Below, piece by piece: positions 6,882 to 13,844 of a stretch of 32,778 nt of DNA. This stretch comes from an uncultured Methylococcaceae bacterium (GTDB lineage: Bacteria > Pseudomonadota > Gammaproteobacteria > Methylococcales > Methylomonadaceae). Every line of letters begins with the position of its first letter. The first letter of the stretch is position 1. The stretch spans positions 1 through 32,778 of the forward strand of contig CAIPPE010000165.1 of NCBI GenBank assembly GCA_903866825.1, read 5' to 3'. The notes under the pieces were generated by a model. It was given only the letters and a program-made list of their open reading frames with translations, was not told the DNA's origin and did no database searches. Both the position numbers and the translations under genes were made by a program.

Positions 6882-7354
6882 GAATTAGAGAATCATCTTA
6901 TTATGCTTCAATCACAAAGCATTACATAGCTAATAAACCTAAAGGATATGATTCAGTCGCCTGGGAAGCTAAAATTACACGCACAAGTTGTTTAAACTTT
7001 AAATGCCTTGCAGATCACCAGGAAGAAAAACTCCTACGCGCAGAAGTTGCTTATGGTGAAAAGATTGCTGATGTTGGTAATTTACAGAAGCCTTTTGATG
7101 GCTGGGTAGTTTATAATGCCTATTCTGTGTTGATCGCTATTTTCTATAAAGAAGGTAATACAACGGTATTTGAGATACCAATTAGAGCCTTTCTAAAAGA
7201 TAAATACCAAAGCGGTAATAAGTCTCTTACACGAAAAAGAGCTGTTGAAATTTGTAGTTCAATTTTAGATATTACCCCAAATCGTTCTAGCCATTCTAAA
7301 CCGCTTACTTCCAACAATGACGACTTGAATCCCAATCAGCTGTCCCAAAGTTAG
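6878..7354 (+). CDS. Holliday-junction-resolvase-like nuclease
   Basis: I take the ATG at 6878, which overlaps the helicase TGA as ATGA, rather than the upstream in-frame ATG at 6857; this gives 158 residues. The protein shows a PD-(D/E)XK core: an early glutamate (E5), the motif WEAKITR with E30 and K32, then LNFKCLADHQEEKL and PFDGWVVYN. This arrangement matches RecU/Hjc-like phage nucleases that cut four-way DNA junctions. The C-terminal 25 residues are serine- and asparagine-rich. The last 50 bases overlap the end of the lysozyme gene on the other strand. The nuclease fold is likely; resolvase is the best functional guess. Confidence 0.65.
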   Translation: MRIRESSYYASITKHYIANKPKGYDSVAWEAKITRTSCLNFKCLADHQEEKLLRAEVAYGEKIADVGNLQKPFDGWVVYNAYSVLIAIFYKEGNTTVFEIPIRAFLKDKYQSGNKSLTRKRAVEICSSILDITPNRSSHSKPLTSNNDDLNPNQLSQS

Positions 7355-7682
7355 CATAAACGTATTCAGCCAATTCTGTGTTATCTTCCCAATTAAAGAC
7401 ATCTTTATTTATATAATCTTTTCCCCAAAGCATTTTAGCGTAATGAATCCAGGTAGAATGAATAAACTGGAAACGGCCAGAAGCAGTAGAGGTAGAATTT
7501 TTAGCTAAGGCATTACCGACAGGGTGATCAACGTCACCTGATTCACAGATTGCTATCTTCACTAGCGTGTCAGGAAGTGGCGCATCAAGATTAATACTGA
7601 TCGGGGCTTGAACAGCTCCAACTGCCACAGTAAATGACAGCAAGAATAGGGCCATAAGCCCCATAGTTGTTATTATTTTCAT
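7305..7682 (-). CDS. Secreted lysozyme-like transglycosylase (endolysin)
   Basis: The 125-residue protein has a signal peptide or signal anchor (residues 1 to about 24, hydrophobic LMALFLLSFTVAVGA), then a short lysozyme-fold domain. The catalytic glutamate is E47 in IAICESGD, and TASGRFQFIHSTW (66-78) is the characteristic substrate-cleft motif of Rpf and SLT-like enzymes. C46 and C123 could form a disulphide. It would cleave glycan strands after export. It follows the holin gene by 23 bases and is the last gene of the leftward block, so holin plus endolysin form the lysis pair. No Shine-Dalgarno sequence is present. Its end overlaps the resolvase gene on the opposite strand. Confidence 0.75.
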   Translation of the reverse strand: MKIITTMGLMALFLLSFTVAVGAVQAPISINLDAPLPDTLVKIAICESGDVDHPVGNALAKNSTSTASGRFQFIHSTWIHYAKMLWGKDYINKDVFNWEDNTELAEYVYANFGTADWDSSRHCWK

Positions 7683-7705
7683 AAGAAAGCCGTTAAGGGG
7701 CTAGC

Positions 7706-7900
7706 TTAGTCACTCAATCCAGCACCAGCCCTAAACGCACTAGCCACCGCACTTCTCTTAACCGCCCAAGCATACAAACCCGAAAGAATACCACCGATAG
7801 TTATCTTCTCCCATGAGAAACCTGCGGATAATACAAAAGGAATGGCTACTAGAAGAACTTGAACTGCTACATGCCCTGCTTGTGTGAATATTGTTTTCAT
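7706..7900 (-). CDS. Putative holin
   Basis: This 64-residue protein has two hydrophobic segments, about residues 11-27 (VAVQVLLVAIPFVLSAG) and 33-47 (ITIGGILSGLYAWAV), then a basic and small-residue tail. Size, topology and position directly before the endolysin gene are those of a phage holin, which would form holes in the inner membrane to time lysis. No sequence motif defines the family, so the call rests on topology and context. It is preceded by an extended -10 promoter and a leader of about 180 bases with several hairpins, which suggests separate timing control. Confidence 0.6.
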   Translation of the reverse strand: MKTIFTQAGHVAVQVLLVAIPFVLSAGFSWEKITIGGILSGLYAWAVKRSAVASAFRAGAGLSD

Positions 7901-7908
7901 AAATTGAT

Positions 7909-8083
7909 TATTACGTTAGTAATGAGGCCCTGCCAAGAATTGCACTTGGCGATTATGTGTCAAGGTAACACACACAATCATCTATTAAGGCCATATCAGG
8001 GTTATAAACTGGATTGTTACAGCAAGCAGTAGAACCCGAACCCTGATTCACTAGAGGCGATACCATTCGACCTCAGAAGTGTT
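7909..8083 (-). ncRNA. Structured leader RNA upstream of the holin
   Basis: Read leftward from the expected start near 8083, the RNA can form five local hairpins. They are GAGG(U)CGA paired with UCGCCUC (8074-8054), AUCAGGGUU with AACCCUGAU (about 8046-7994), a 10-pair stem GAUUGUGUGU with ACACAUAAUC, GCCAAG with CUUGGC, and AUUAC with GUAAU close to the start codon. There is no open frame and no tRNA signature. It could be a cis-acting control element for lysis timing or a separate small RNA. This is inferred from pairing by eye only. Confidence 0.4.
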
Positions 8084-8089
8084 GCTACA

Positions 8090-8098
8090 ATTATACCA
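8090..8098 (-). promoter_or_regulatory. Extended -10 promoter of the lysis genes
   Basis: On the minus strand TGGTATAAT is a perfect extended -10 element. The hexamer 16 bases upstream, GTTCTG, is a poor -35. The same nine bases occur before late genes at 17425-17433, 25064-25072 and 27876-27884. Transcription would start near 8083 and run through the structured leader into the holin and endolysin. A single DnaA-box match, TTATGCACA, lies at 8122-8130. The rest of 8100-8236 shows nothing I can interpret. Confidence 0.55.
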
Positions 8099-8236
8099 TT
8101 TTCCTAGCGTTCAGAACATGGTTATGCACAGGTAGTTAAAAATCATAAAATACTGTATGTCAATGTCATAATATTAAAAGTTTAGACGTCACATATAGCG
8201 TCAATATTAGAAGGACAACTAAAAACCAGCCACAAG

Positions 8237-8258
8237 AATAGCCTCAGACGAGGCTATT
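8237..8258 (-). repeat. Perfect short hairpin behind the HNH cassette
   Basis: AATAGCCTC (8237-8245) and GAGGCTATT (8250-8258) form a perfect nine-pair stem with a four-base loop. On the minus strand it follows the stronger terminator at 8269-8335, and a run of five T residues lies about eleven bases farther on, so it may act as a back-up terminator. Confidence 0.5.
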
Positions 8259-8268
8259 GGGCGTGGAC

Positions 8269-8335
8269 AAAAAGACCACCTACGCCAGAACTTTTAAACT
8301 GCTTATTCAGCAGTTGACTGGTTTCGTAGGTGGTC
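8269..8335 (-). terminator. Rho-independent terminator of the HNH cassette
   Basis: GACCACCTAC (8274-8283) pairs exactly with GTAGGTGGTC (8326-8335). Inside are CCAG/CTGG (8285-8288 with 8318-8321) and a seven-pair hairpin (8297-8303 with 8309-8315). On the minus strand the outer stem is followed by TTTTTG, which makes it a leftward terminator, three bases after the HNH stop codon. It isolates the cassette from the lysis genes, which have their own promoter at 8090. Confidence 0.75.
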
Positions 8336-8338
8336 AAG

Positions 8339-8533
8339 TTACTTTCGACGGCAGATGAAGTGATACCGATAATCAAGATAGTTTTCATTGATTATCTGAC
8401 AGATTGCGTCTGGGTCGTAGTTTTGGAACAATAAGTGCCACGCATTATGAAGGTTCTCAGGAAGAAACGAAATGTTCTCGCTCCTACTGTCTCCCCCTTT
8501 ACTGCGAGGACGTTTATGGTGTTTTGTTTTCAC
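8339..8533 (-). CDS. HNH endonuclease-like protein
   Basis: I choose the GTG at 8533 because AAGGAGGT lies five bases upstream; a TTG farther upstream (8569) has no such signal. The 64-residue product holds an HNH core: KHHKRPRSKGGDSRSEN with the paired histidines, then LPENLHNAWHLLF with the later asparagine and histidines. Stand-alone proteins of this size cut DNA and may act as homing nucleases, packaging helpers or toxins. The cysteine knuckles of some families are missing. It is the last gene of a four-gene cassette whose Shine-Dalgarno sequences differ from the rest of the phage, which suggests separate origin. Nuclease fold likely, role open. Confidence 0.65.
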   Translation of the reverse strand: MKTKHHKRPRSKGGDSRSENISFLPENLHNAWHLLFQNYDPDAICQIINENYLDYRYHFICRRK

Positions 8534-8639
8534 ATTCCACCTCCTTTCTGACAAACCCTTGTCTCTCAAAGGTTAAAATTTCGTGCCAGTAGGCATACCT
8601 GAATCCACAGGCATACCCCATGTAATAAAACAGTTTCAT
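8514..8639 (-). CDS. Tiny hypothetical protein of the accessory cassette
   Basis: A 41-codon frame starts at 8639 with AAAGGAGG eight bases upstream. Its ATG overlaps the previous stop (ATGA, 8636-8639), and its end overlaps the HNH start by 20 bases. The product is aromatic at the N-terminus (MKLFYYMGYACGFRYAYWH) and acidic and basic later, with no membrane helix of normal length. No family recognised. The strong ribosome site and coupling on both sides make it very likely translated. Confidence 0.6.
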   Translation of the reverse strand: MKLFYYMGYACGFRYAYWHEILTFERQGFVRKEVECENKTP

Positions 8640-8815
8640 TTATCCTCCTTTGCTAGTTTCTTGGCGAAGTCTGCACTGCCCCCAGCCTCTATATAGTAGA
8701 GTAGGAGCTCCGAGTTATCAATCGGTAATCTTCCGTATTTCAGAAAGAAATAATACCGATTAAGGTCTGACTGGCTTTCGTTAATTTGGCTACGATTTCT
8801 TTCTGAGATAGTCAT
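8636..8815 (-). CDS. Small hypothetical protein of the accessory cassette
   Basis: I start at the ATG at 8815, which has AAGGAGG at a normal distance; a longer in-frame form reaching 8917 lacks a signal. The 59-residue product (MTISERNRSQ onward) looks like a helical soluble protein with an acidic and alanine-rich end (SADFAKKLAKEDK). It overlaps the end of the preceding gene by 26 bases and the following start by four. Function unknown; I see no catalytic motif. Confidence 0.6.
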   Translation of the reverse strand: MTISERNRSQINESQSDLNRYYFFLKYGRLPIDNSELLLYYIEAGGSADFAKKLAKEDK

Positions 8816-9032
8816 TTGGAATTTCCTCCTTTTCCACTCTGTTTGCGAGCACATCAATAACAAAATCTTCAACTTCATCACAAATGATGCCATTCCAATA
8901 CCAGTTGTTGTAGGCATTGACGACGATCCTTTGTGAACATCTACGTTCTGCGTAACAAAACGCTAGGCCAAAAATACGTTCTTGACAAATGCCTAGCTTT
9001 TCAGCGGCTGACACTACAAGTAATGTATCCAT
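8790..9032 (-). CDS. First protein of the SD-led accessory cassette
   Basis: The 80-residue product begins MDTLLVVSAAEKLGI and has three cysteines in its middle (ICQER, AFCYAERRCSQ), then an aromatic stretch NNWYWNGIICDEVEDF. I do not recognise the family. AAGGAG lies seven bases before the ATG. The 163 bases upstream (9033-9195) hold no gene; a TATAAT word is present in an AT-rich run but has no good -35, so the promoter of the cassette is uncertain, and read-through from the late operon is possible. Confidence 0.6.
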   Translation of the reverse strand: MDTLLVVSAAEKLGICQERIFGLAFCYAERRCSQRIVVNAYNNWYWNGIICDEVEDFVIDVLANRVEKEEIPNDYLRKKS

Positions 9033-9195
9033 ATTTTCTCCTTGGTTTGGTTTTAAAAGAACAATTTAGTTTCACAGGGTAGAGGGTAGAAATCAGAGAA
9101 AAAATATTATATATTTTGGTGTTCTCGTTCGTACCCTCAACACTATGAACCTTACATACTTAATGCTACGCCTTATTTAACTAATTTCTAGTGAG

Positions 9196-10119
9196 TTATG
9201 CACTGTTTAAATTGAGAAAATTCTGAGTTGTCAAATCCACCTTGCCTGAAAGTGGTAATCCATTTTTTAATTGAAAATAAAGTAAGTTTATTAATGTCCA
9301 TCTACCGAAATAATTTGTCGGGTTAGACAATCCTAATATAGTTTGCAACTTTCCAACATCAGGGTCAGTCATGCCGTACTTTAATAACTTAGTGAATTTA
9401 AAACTGTTTGGTATTTCACTATATGTCCAAGCACTCCAGATATAAGGTAGGTAATTCTCAGAAAGAAACTGCGTACCTTCTGCCCCAGCCTGAGAACCCC
9501 AGGAATTTTTGATTACCAAAGTCTTAACTCCATTACGCATTATTGCTCCTCGACAAATAACCCAATGACACCAACATTGTGATATCGGTACTATAGGCAC
9601 AACAGGGTCGGTAGACAACCAAGTACCATTATCATAGCCAGAAATACCAAGGATAACCCCATTATTGTCTCGAACCGCTTCGGCGATACTTTCAATATCT
9701 AAATTAACATAGACAATATTCTTATTAGTCTTGATACTTAAGTTTCTATTCCAAGTAGTATCCTCAAAGGATGCTTCGGTATTAGGGATAGAAGGCACAT
9801 TAGCTTCGGTGGCTATACCCGTATTAGAGATTACATTCCATAGACCTGGTTCAGATGACCCTCCGCCTGGCACAAAGCACAAGGAATAAATAGACTTAGC
9901 CGATTGAGGTATTTTATTGTTTAATTCCTCCTTGTAGGCCGTAGCATTACCCCCACAAGACGAACTTTGTCCTTGGTCTTTAACTACAGGGTCATAACAC
10001 AAAGTTGTTGTTGACCAATCGTAAGGTGTTGAGGACTTACCGACAAAAGGCACTCCTTCGACTTTTGGTGAAGGTATAGCCCCTGTTGGGAATTTCCTGC
10101 CGTCTGTGTGAGTATACAT
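9196..10119 (-). CDS. Papain-like cysteine peptidase with peptidoglycan-binding tail
   Basis: The 307-residue protein aligns with the C1 (papain) family at all active-site positions. VKDQGQSSSCGGNA matches the papain oxyanion glutamine (Q49) and catalytic cysteine (C55), WCHWVICRG carries the histidine (H185), and VIKNSWGSQAG carries the asparagine (N205). Residues about 244-305 look like a PG_binding_1 domain (YGMTDPDVGKLQTILG and the following helices). No signal peptide is visible. It lies directly after fibre-region genes in the late block, so it may be a virion protein that processes a host surface protein or cell wall peptides, or a second lysis enzyme. Papain-like enzymes are uncommon in phages, so the combination is notable. 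Confidence 0.8.
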   Translation of the reverse strand: MYTHTDGRKFPTGAIPSPKVEGVPFVGKSSTPYDWSTTTLCYDPVVKDQGQSSSCGGNATAYKEELNNKIPQSAKSIYSLCFVPGGGSSEPGLWNVISNTGIATEANVPSIPNTEASFEDTTWNRNLSIKTNKNIVYVNLDIESIAEAVRDNNGVILGISGYDNGTWLSTDPVVPIVPISQCWCHWVICRGAIMRNGVKTLVIKNSWGSQAGAEGTQFLSENYLPYIWSAWTYSEIPNSFKFTKLLKYGMTDPDVGKLQTILGLSNPTNYFGRWTLINLLYFQLKNGLPLSGKVDLTTQNFLNLNSA

Positions 10120-10120
10120 A

Positions 10121-10483
10121 TTATCTAAAAATTACCATTAATATTGTTTGAACTACCGCAAAAGCGGCGATTATGGCCGCTGACCATACTTGTATAGTAT
10201 TCTTTATGGTAGCTATCTGAGTGTCATGTAGGTCTGATTTGCCTTCACATTCTCTTATTCTTCTTTCGTGGTCATCATCTTTTTTAAGATGTGTTTCCCA
10301 TTCTTTTGCTGTAGGGGAAGATTCTTCGAGGGTTTTAACTCTTGTATTCAATCCGTCCTTGAGTTCCTTTATATCCTGCACAGCTCTATCAAGAGTAGTT
10401 TGAAGAACAATCTGCGTCTTCTGCATTTCAACCAGAATTTGTCTATCATTAGCACAAAAGGTAAACTCTTTCATCTTACGCAT
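10121..10483 (-). CDS. Coiled-coil protein with C-terminal membrane anchor
   Basis: This 120-residue protein has a long charged helical region (about 15-90, heptad-like DRAVQDIKELKDGLNTRVKTLEE) and one C-terminal membrane helix (IQVWSAAIIAAFAVVQTILM, about 95-117). The layout matches XhlA-like and other holin-accessory proteins. It lies just before the cysteine peptidase gene, so the two may form a second lysis or entry unit. The first ATG (10483) overlaps the previous stop; a second at 10474 follows it by one base and is equally plausible. Family identity is uncertain. Confidence 0.5.
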   Translation of the reverse strand: MRKMKEFTFCANDRQILVEMQKTQIVLQTTLDRAVQDIKELKDGLNTRVKTLEESSPTAKEWETHLKKDDDHERRIRECEGKSDLHDTQIATIKNTIQVWSAAIIAAFAVVQTILMVIFR

Positions 10484-10715
10484 TAATTACTTGTATCAAA
10501 GCGATAGCCGCATTAAGCTGAGCTACTACTGGTGCTACCTGAGCTAATTGACCTTGTAAAGTTGCAAGAGAATAAGCTGTTGGCTTTTCGGTAACAACTC
10601 CTGTTGTTGGGTTAGTTATCTTGGTTATTGCTACGACACAGTCTGTACCTGGTACTAGAGTTAAAGTAGCTTTTGGGTCTATTAATGTTTGCACTTGTGG
10701 TTGCTGATTAGGCAT
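10476..10715 (-). CDS. Small hypothetical late protein
   Basis: The 79-residue product is neutral. It begins with a proline- and glutamine-rich start (MPNQQPQVQTLI), then a short beta region with PGTDCVVAITKITNPTTGVV, and ends in an alanine- and glutamine-rich helix (ATLQGQLAQVAPVVAQLNAA). It follows the fibre gene and overlaps the next gene by eight bases. It could be a fibre chaperone or a tail-tip component, but nothing specific supports either. Confidence 0.55.
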   Translation of the reverse strand: MPNQQPQVQTLIDPKATLTLVPGTDCVVAITKITNPTTGVVTEKPTAYSLATLQGQLAQVAPVVAQLNAAIALIQVINA

Positions 10716-10773
10716 GATTTTTTAATGAATTATTAATAATTTGTCCTTTTGGTGAGGTAGACTAACCATATTT

Positions 10774-13700
10774 TTAAAGAATTATATAATTTAATGTGCT
10801 TGTATCGGTCGTCACTGTTACACCTAATACGGATACTGCGGTAATAGTTAATGTGTTTGTGGTACATACCGCTTTATACATCGCTCCAAGTGTTCCTGAA
10901 GGAGTTACAAGCTGTACAAAGGCTTGATTACTTGAAGTAAGTCCTGAAATGGTTATTGCTTTTGTACCTGATACTAAGGTTGTTGTACCTTTAGTCGTGT
11001 AAAGTAAATAAGTTGAACTATCTACGCCACCATCTGCTTTAAGGAATTGAGAAGAAGTACCCCCTGATTTAACAAAAGAAGCACCTGTGATATTTCCACT
11101 TGTATCTATTGTTGTAAGTCCACCTGCAAAAGAAGCTCCATTACCTTGAAAGTTTGCTACTCCGTTGTAGATGTCTAATTGAGTGTAACCACCAATTGAA
11201 TTTAATGTCCCGTAAATAGAGTCGTTACTAGATAAATTTATTTCATTGTAATTCGGAGCATAAGCACCATTACCAAGAGCTGTGGCGTAGTCTGCTGTTG
11301 CAGTAGCACCATAACCAATAGCTGTGGCGAAGTCTGCTGTTGCAGTAGCACCATAACCAAGAGCTGTGGCGAAGTCTGCTGTTGCAGTAGCACCATAACC
11401 AAGAGCTGTGGCGGAGTTTCCTGTCGCATAGGCACTGTAGCCAAGAGCTGTGGCGGAGTTTCCTGTCGCATAGGCACTGTAGCCAAGAGCTGTGGCGAAG
11501 TCTGCTGCTGCATAAGCAGCATAACCAAGAGCTGTGGCGTAGTCTGCTGTTGCAGTAGCACCATAACCAAGAGCTGTGGCGTAGTCTGCTGCTGCAGTAG
11601 CAGCATAACCAAGAGCTGTGGCGAAGTCTGCTGTTGCAGTAGCACCATAACCAATAGCTGTGGCGTAGTCTGCTGCTGCATAAGCACCATTACCAAGAGC
11701 TGTGGCGGAGTTTCCTGTCGCATAGGCACTGTAGCCAAGAGCTGTGGCGGAGTCTGCTGCTGCATAAGCACCATAACCAAGAGCTGTGGCGAAGTCTGCT
11801 GTTGCAGTAGCACCATAACCAAATTGCTCACTTTCTACATAAGATGGATTAGGAGAGGTTATACCTCCGTTGGCTGTTATGAGACCTGCAAAACTAGCTT
11901 CACCATTGACTTGGAAAGTAGCACCTGTTCCATCATCTGAAGTTGAATTTACTAATAACTGCCTGCTAGCCAAAATATTGACAATATCGGCGTTATTAAT
12001 AAAACCCATTGCTATAGCATTAGCCGAACTACCATAGTTATCATATCTAAAACCAAAATAACCTGCATTATTATTTCCTGCGTCATACCCAACGAAAGGA
12101 GAAACTAGAACCTCTCCTGATGACATATTCGAATTGTGAACAAAACTACCCCAAGTGTAATTATTAGGACTTACAACAGTAATATCTAAAACTGCGGGGC
12201 CATTTCCTGCACCTCCATCACCATTTAAATATAAAGCTGTGGGTGTGTATACAGATGAATTTCCAATTGATGCACCTCCATTACCAAATGGATTAAAAGT
12301 AGATACTATATCTTGATTAGAAAATATCGAAATAGGAATATCACTAGGTGAACCCATAATAAATTCCTTTAAAACTCCACCATTACTTTGAACATCAAGA
12401 ATAGTCTTACCACCATCAGTTGATGAGCCAATGGCCGAAGGATAATAAGTATTAGGAAACTGCGAGCCATGCACCATGAACTGTACAAAGTTATTGTACC
12501 AGCCCCCATCGCCTGAGTTGGAGACAATGAAACCTGCACGTCCTGCTGGATTGCTGCTATCAAATTGACCAAGATTAGAAAACATCGCTCCTGAGTTATC
12601 GGCCACAAGTGTTAGAGTAGTCTGGATATTAGCAAAATAGGAAGCATCACCGAAAGTAGAATAAACACCTACATGAGTTTGCCCATCTATGAGTAAATCT
12701 CCTTCAATGTTCACATCACCTGTAGCACCATCTAAAGTTATAGGAGCTACTTGATAGTAATAATTGTAACTAAAGTTGTATATTACGACACCACCACCAG
12801 TAGTGTCAGTTACAATTCCTGTAGTGTAATCAATCGTGGCGATTGGGCCGTAGGATGAGTCATAAATGTTCCCTGAGCCGTCATCGTATACTGCTCCCGT
12901 ACCTCCATAACTGTCGTTACCACTTATAGAACCAGGGGCAACAGGCTGGTGTGTTGTTGTGAAGTTTGAAGAATAAGGATTGTCTGTGTAGCGAGCAGTC
13001 TTAGTTAGGAAAGACCCCAACTTCATAAATCCATTTAAGTCCAACGTCGCGTTCTGTGAACCATTAAAGTCAGTAGGATTTGTAGGGTCGGCAAATTGAA
13101 TGGCGTTGGGGCCGCCTTGGGGAGAGGAAGAAGCAAAAACTAAAGTATCACTACCATTAATTTTCTGAAAAGAAACACCTGAACCTTGGAAGTCTAATGT
13201 CTTAAACATTCCTTGTTTCTGCCCATTAACTAAAAGTTGAAGTCCTCCGGGACCACCGATCAATCTCTGTGATAAAGATGTAGACTTTCCATTACCTTTC
13301 TCTAAAATTTTTATTCGAGCATTAACATCATCAAACCCTTTGAACACAGAAAGCTCGATCTGCTCATCGTCATCTAGTGCTAGTATTTTTTCTTTAATTG
13401 TCTGTGGTGTTTCAGCTTCATATTCAGGAAATTCTACTTGCATCAAAACTTCATTAACAATAGCTGGATAGTCTATAGTAGGAGTTTTGCCATCTTCAGG
13501 CTGATGAATTTGAGCTAACACAGAAGAAATAATGCGAGGATAATCAACTTCAGGTGTATCACCATCTTCAGGCTGTCTTATCTTCTCCATTATAGAATCA
13601 ATAATCTTTTGTTCATCTACAGGATCAGCATCTTTACCTTTCAATGAAGCTAAAAACTCAGGTGAAAAATTATCAAAAGCTTTTTGTATAGTTTTTGATA

Positions 13701-13815
13701 ATTCATCTATTTTTATTAAAGCTTGAAATAAAGCAAGTTCAGGATCATCTGACATAATGCCAAGTTTGTGCAATATTTCTAACCTCTGTTCGTCTGTTAT
13801 ATTATCTATTGACAT
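10774..13815 (-). CDS. Long tail fibre with YadA-type repeat stalk or head
   Basis: The 1013-residue protein is the largest product. Its N-terminal 170 residues hold repeated acidic segments (KIIDSIMEKIRQPEDGDTP, RIISSVLAQIHQPEDGKTP, AIVNEVLMQVEFPEYEAETP) that probably form a trimeric stalk or attach to the tail. A glycine- and serine-rich beta region follows. Residues about 666-850 are 13 copies of a 14-residue YadA-head-like repeat (type GYGATATADFATAL), which in trimeric adhesins wraps into a left-handed beta roll. The end (GGTSSQFLKADGG onward) is a fibre-like tip. It would bind the host surface. No intramolecular chaperone triad is evident. A rightward promoter overlaps its start codon region. 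Confidence 0.8.
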   Translation of the reverse strand: MSIDNITDEQRLEILHKLGIMSDDPELALFQALIKIDELSKTIQKAFDNFSPEFLASLKGKDADPVDEQKIIDSIMEKIRQPEDGDTPEVDYPRIISSVLAQIHQPEDGKTPTIDYPAIVNEVLMQVEFPEYEAETPQTIKEKILALDDDEQIELSVFKGFDDVNARIKILEKGNGKSTSLSQRLIGGPGGLQLLVNGQKQGMFKTLDFQGSGVSFQKINGSDTLVFASSSPQGGPNAIQFADPTNPTDFNGSQNATLDLNGFMKLGSFLTKTARYTDNPYSSNFTTTHQPVAPGSISGNDSYGGTGAVYDDGSGNIYDSSYGPIATIDYTTGIVTDTTGGGVVIYNFSYNYYYQVAPITLDGATGDVNIEGDLLIDGQTHVGVYSTFGDASYFANIQTTLTLVADNSGAMFSNLGQFDSSNPAGRAGFIVSNSGDGGWYNNFVQFMVHGSQFPNTYYPSAIGSSTDGGKTILDVQSNGGVLKEFIMGSPSDIPISIFSNQDIVSTFNPFGNGGASIGNSSVYTPTALYLNGDGGAGNGPAVLDITVVSPNNYTWGSFVHNSNMSSGEVLVSPFVGYDAGNNNAGYFGFRYDNYGSSANAIAMGFINNADIVNILASRQLLVNSTSDDGTGATFQVNGEASFAGLITANGGITSPNPSYVESEQFGYGATATADFATALGYGAYAAADSATALGYSAYATGNSATALGNGAYAAADYATAIGYGATATADFATALGYAATAAADYATALGYGATATADYATALGYAAYAAADFATALGYSAYATGNSATALGYSAYATGNSATALGYGATATADFATALGYGATATADFATAIGYGATATADYATALGNGAYAPNYNEINLSSNDSIYGTLNSIGGYTQLDIYNGVANFQGNGASFAGGLTTIDTSGNITGASFVKSGGTSSQFLKADGGVDSSTYLLYTTKGTTTLVSGTKAITISGLTSSNQAFVQLVTPSGTLGAMYKAVCTTNTLTITAVSVLGVTVTTDTSTLNYIIL
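11275..11820 (-). repeat. Thirteen tandem 42-base repeats in the fibre gene
   Basis: The repeats encode units such as GYGATATADFATAL, GYSAYATGNSATAL and GYAAYAAADFATAL, thirteen complete plus a partial GNGAYAPN unit. Several neighbouring DNA units are nearly or fully identical (for example the two GYSAYATGNSATAL units at about 11401-11484), so unequal recombination could change copy number and the length of the fibre. They also create an artificial Met/Leu/Gln-rich frame on the same strand, which I do not accept as a gene. Confidence 0.85.
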
Positions 13816-13836
13816 TTTATTTGCTTGCGGTATAAT
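13809..13836 (+). promoter_or_regulatory. Consensus sigma70-type promoter pointing against the late operon
   Basis: A perfect TTGACA (13809-13814), 16 bases, and a perfect TATAAT (13831-13836). The -35 overlaps the start codon of the fibre gene on the other strand. Transcription would begin near 13843, only about two bases before the ATG at 13845, so the message would be leaderless or almost so. Confidence 0.75.
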
Positions 13837-13844
13837 ATCTAATT

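Noticed and set aside
7921-8090. A possible tRNA in the structured region before the holin
   Set aside because: Two hairpins have seven-base loops, but neither strand has a T-loop, a valid anticodon loop with T33, or an acceptor stem.
8122-8130. A perfect DnaA box (TTATGCACA) as an origin marker
   Set aside because: A single nine-base match is expected by chance in a window of this size and has no neighbours of the same kind.
8237-9032. A group I or II intron carrying the HNH gene
   Set aside because: The gene block does not interrupt a recognisable gene, and the structured RNA behind it fits a terminator rather than an intron core.
11275-11820. Regular repeats that could suggest a CRISPR array
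   Set aside because: There are no unique spacers; the units are head-to-tail coding repeats in frame with the fibre.
11238-11831. A 197-codon open frame inside the fibre gene, same strand, different frame
   Set aside because: It is made only of Met/Leu/Gln/Pro repeats that follow from the 42-base tandem array of the real gene.
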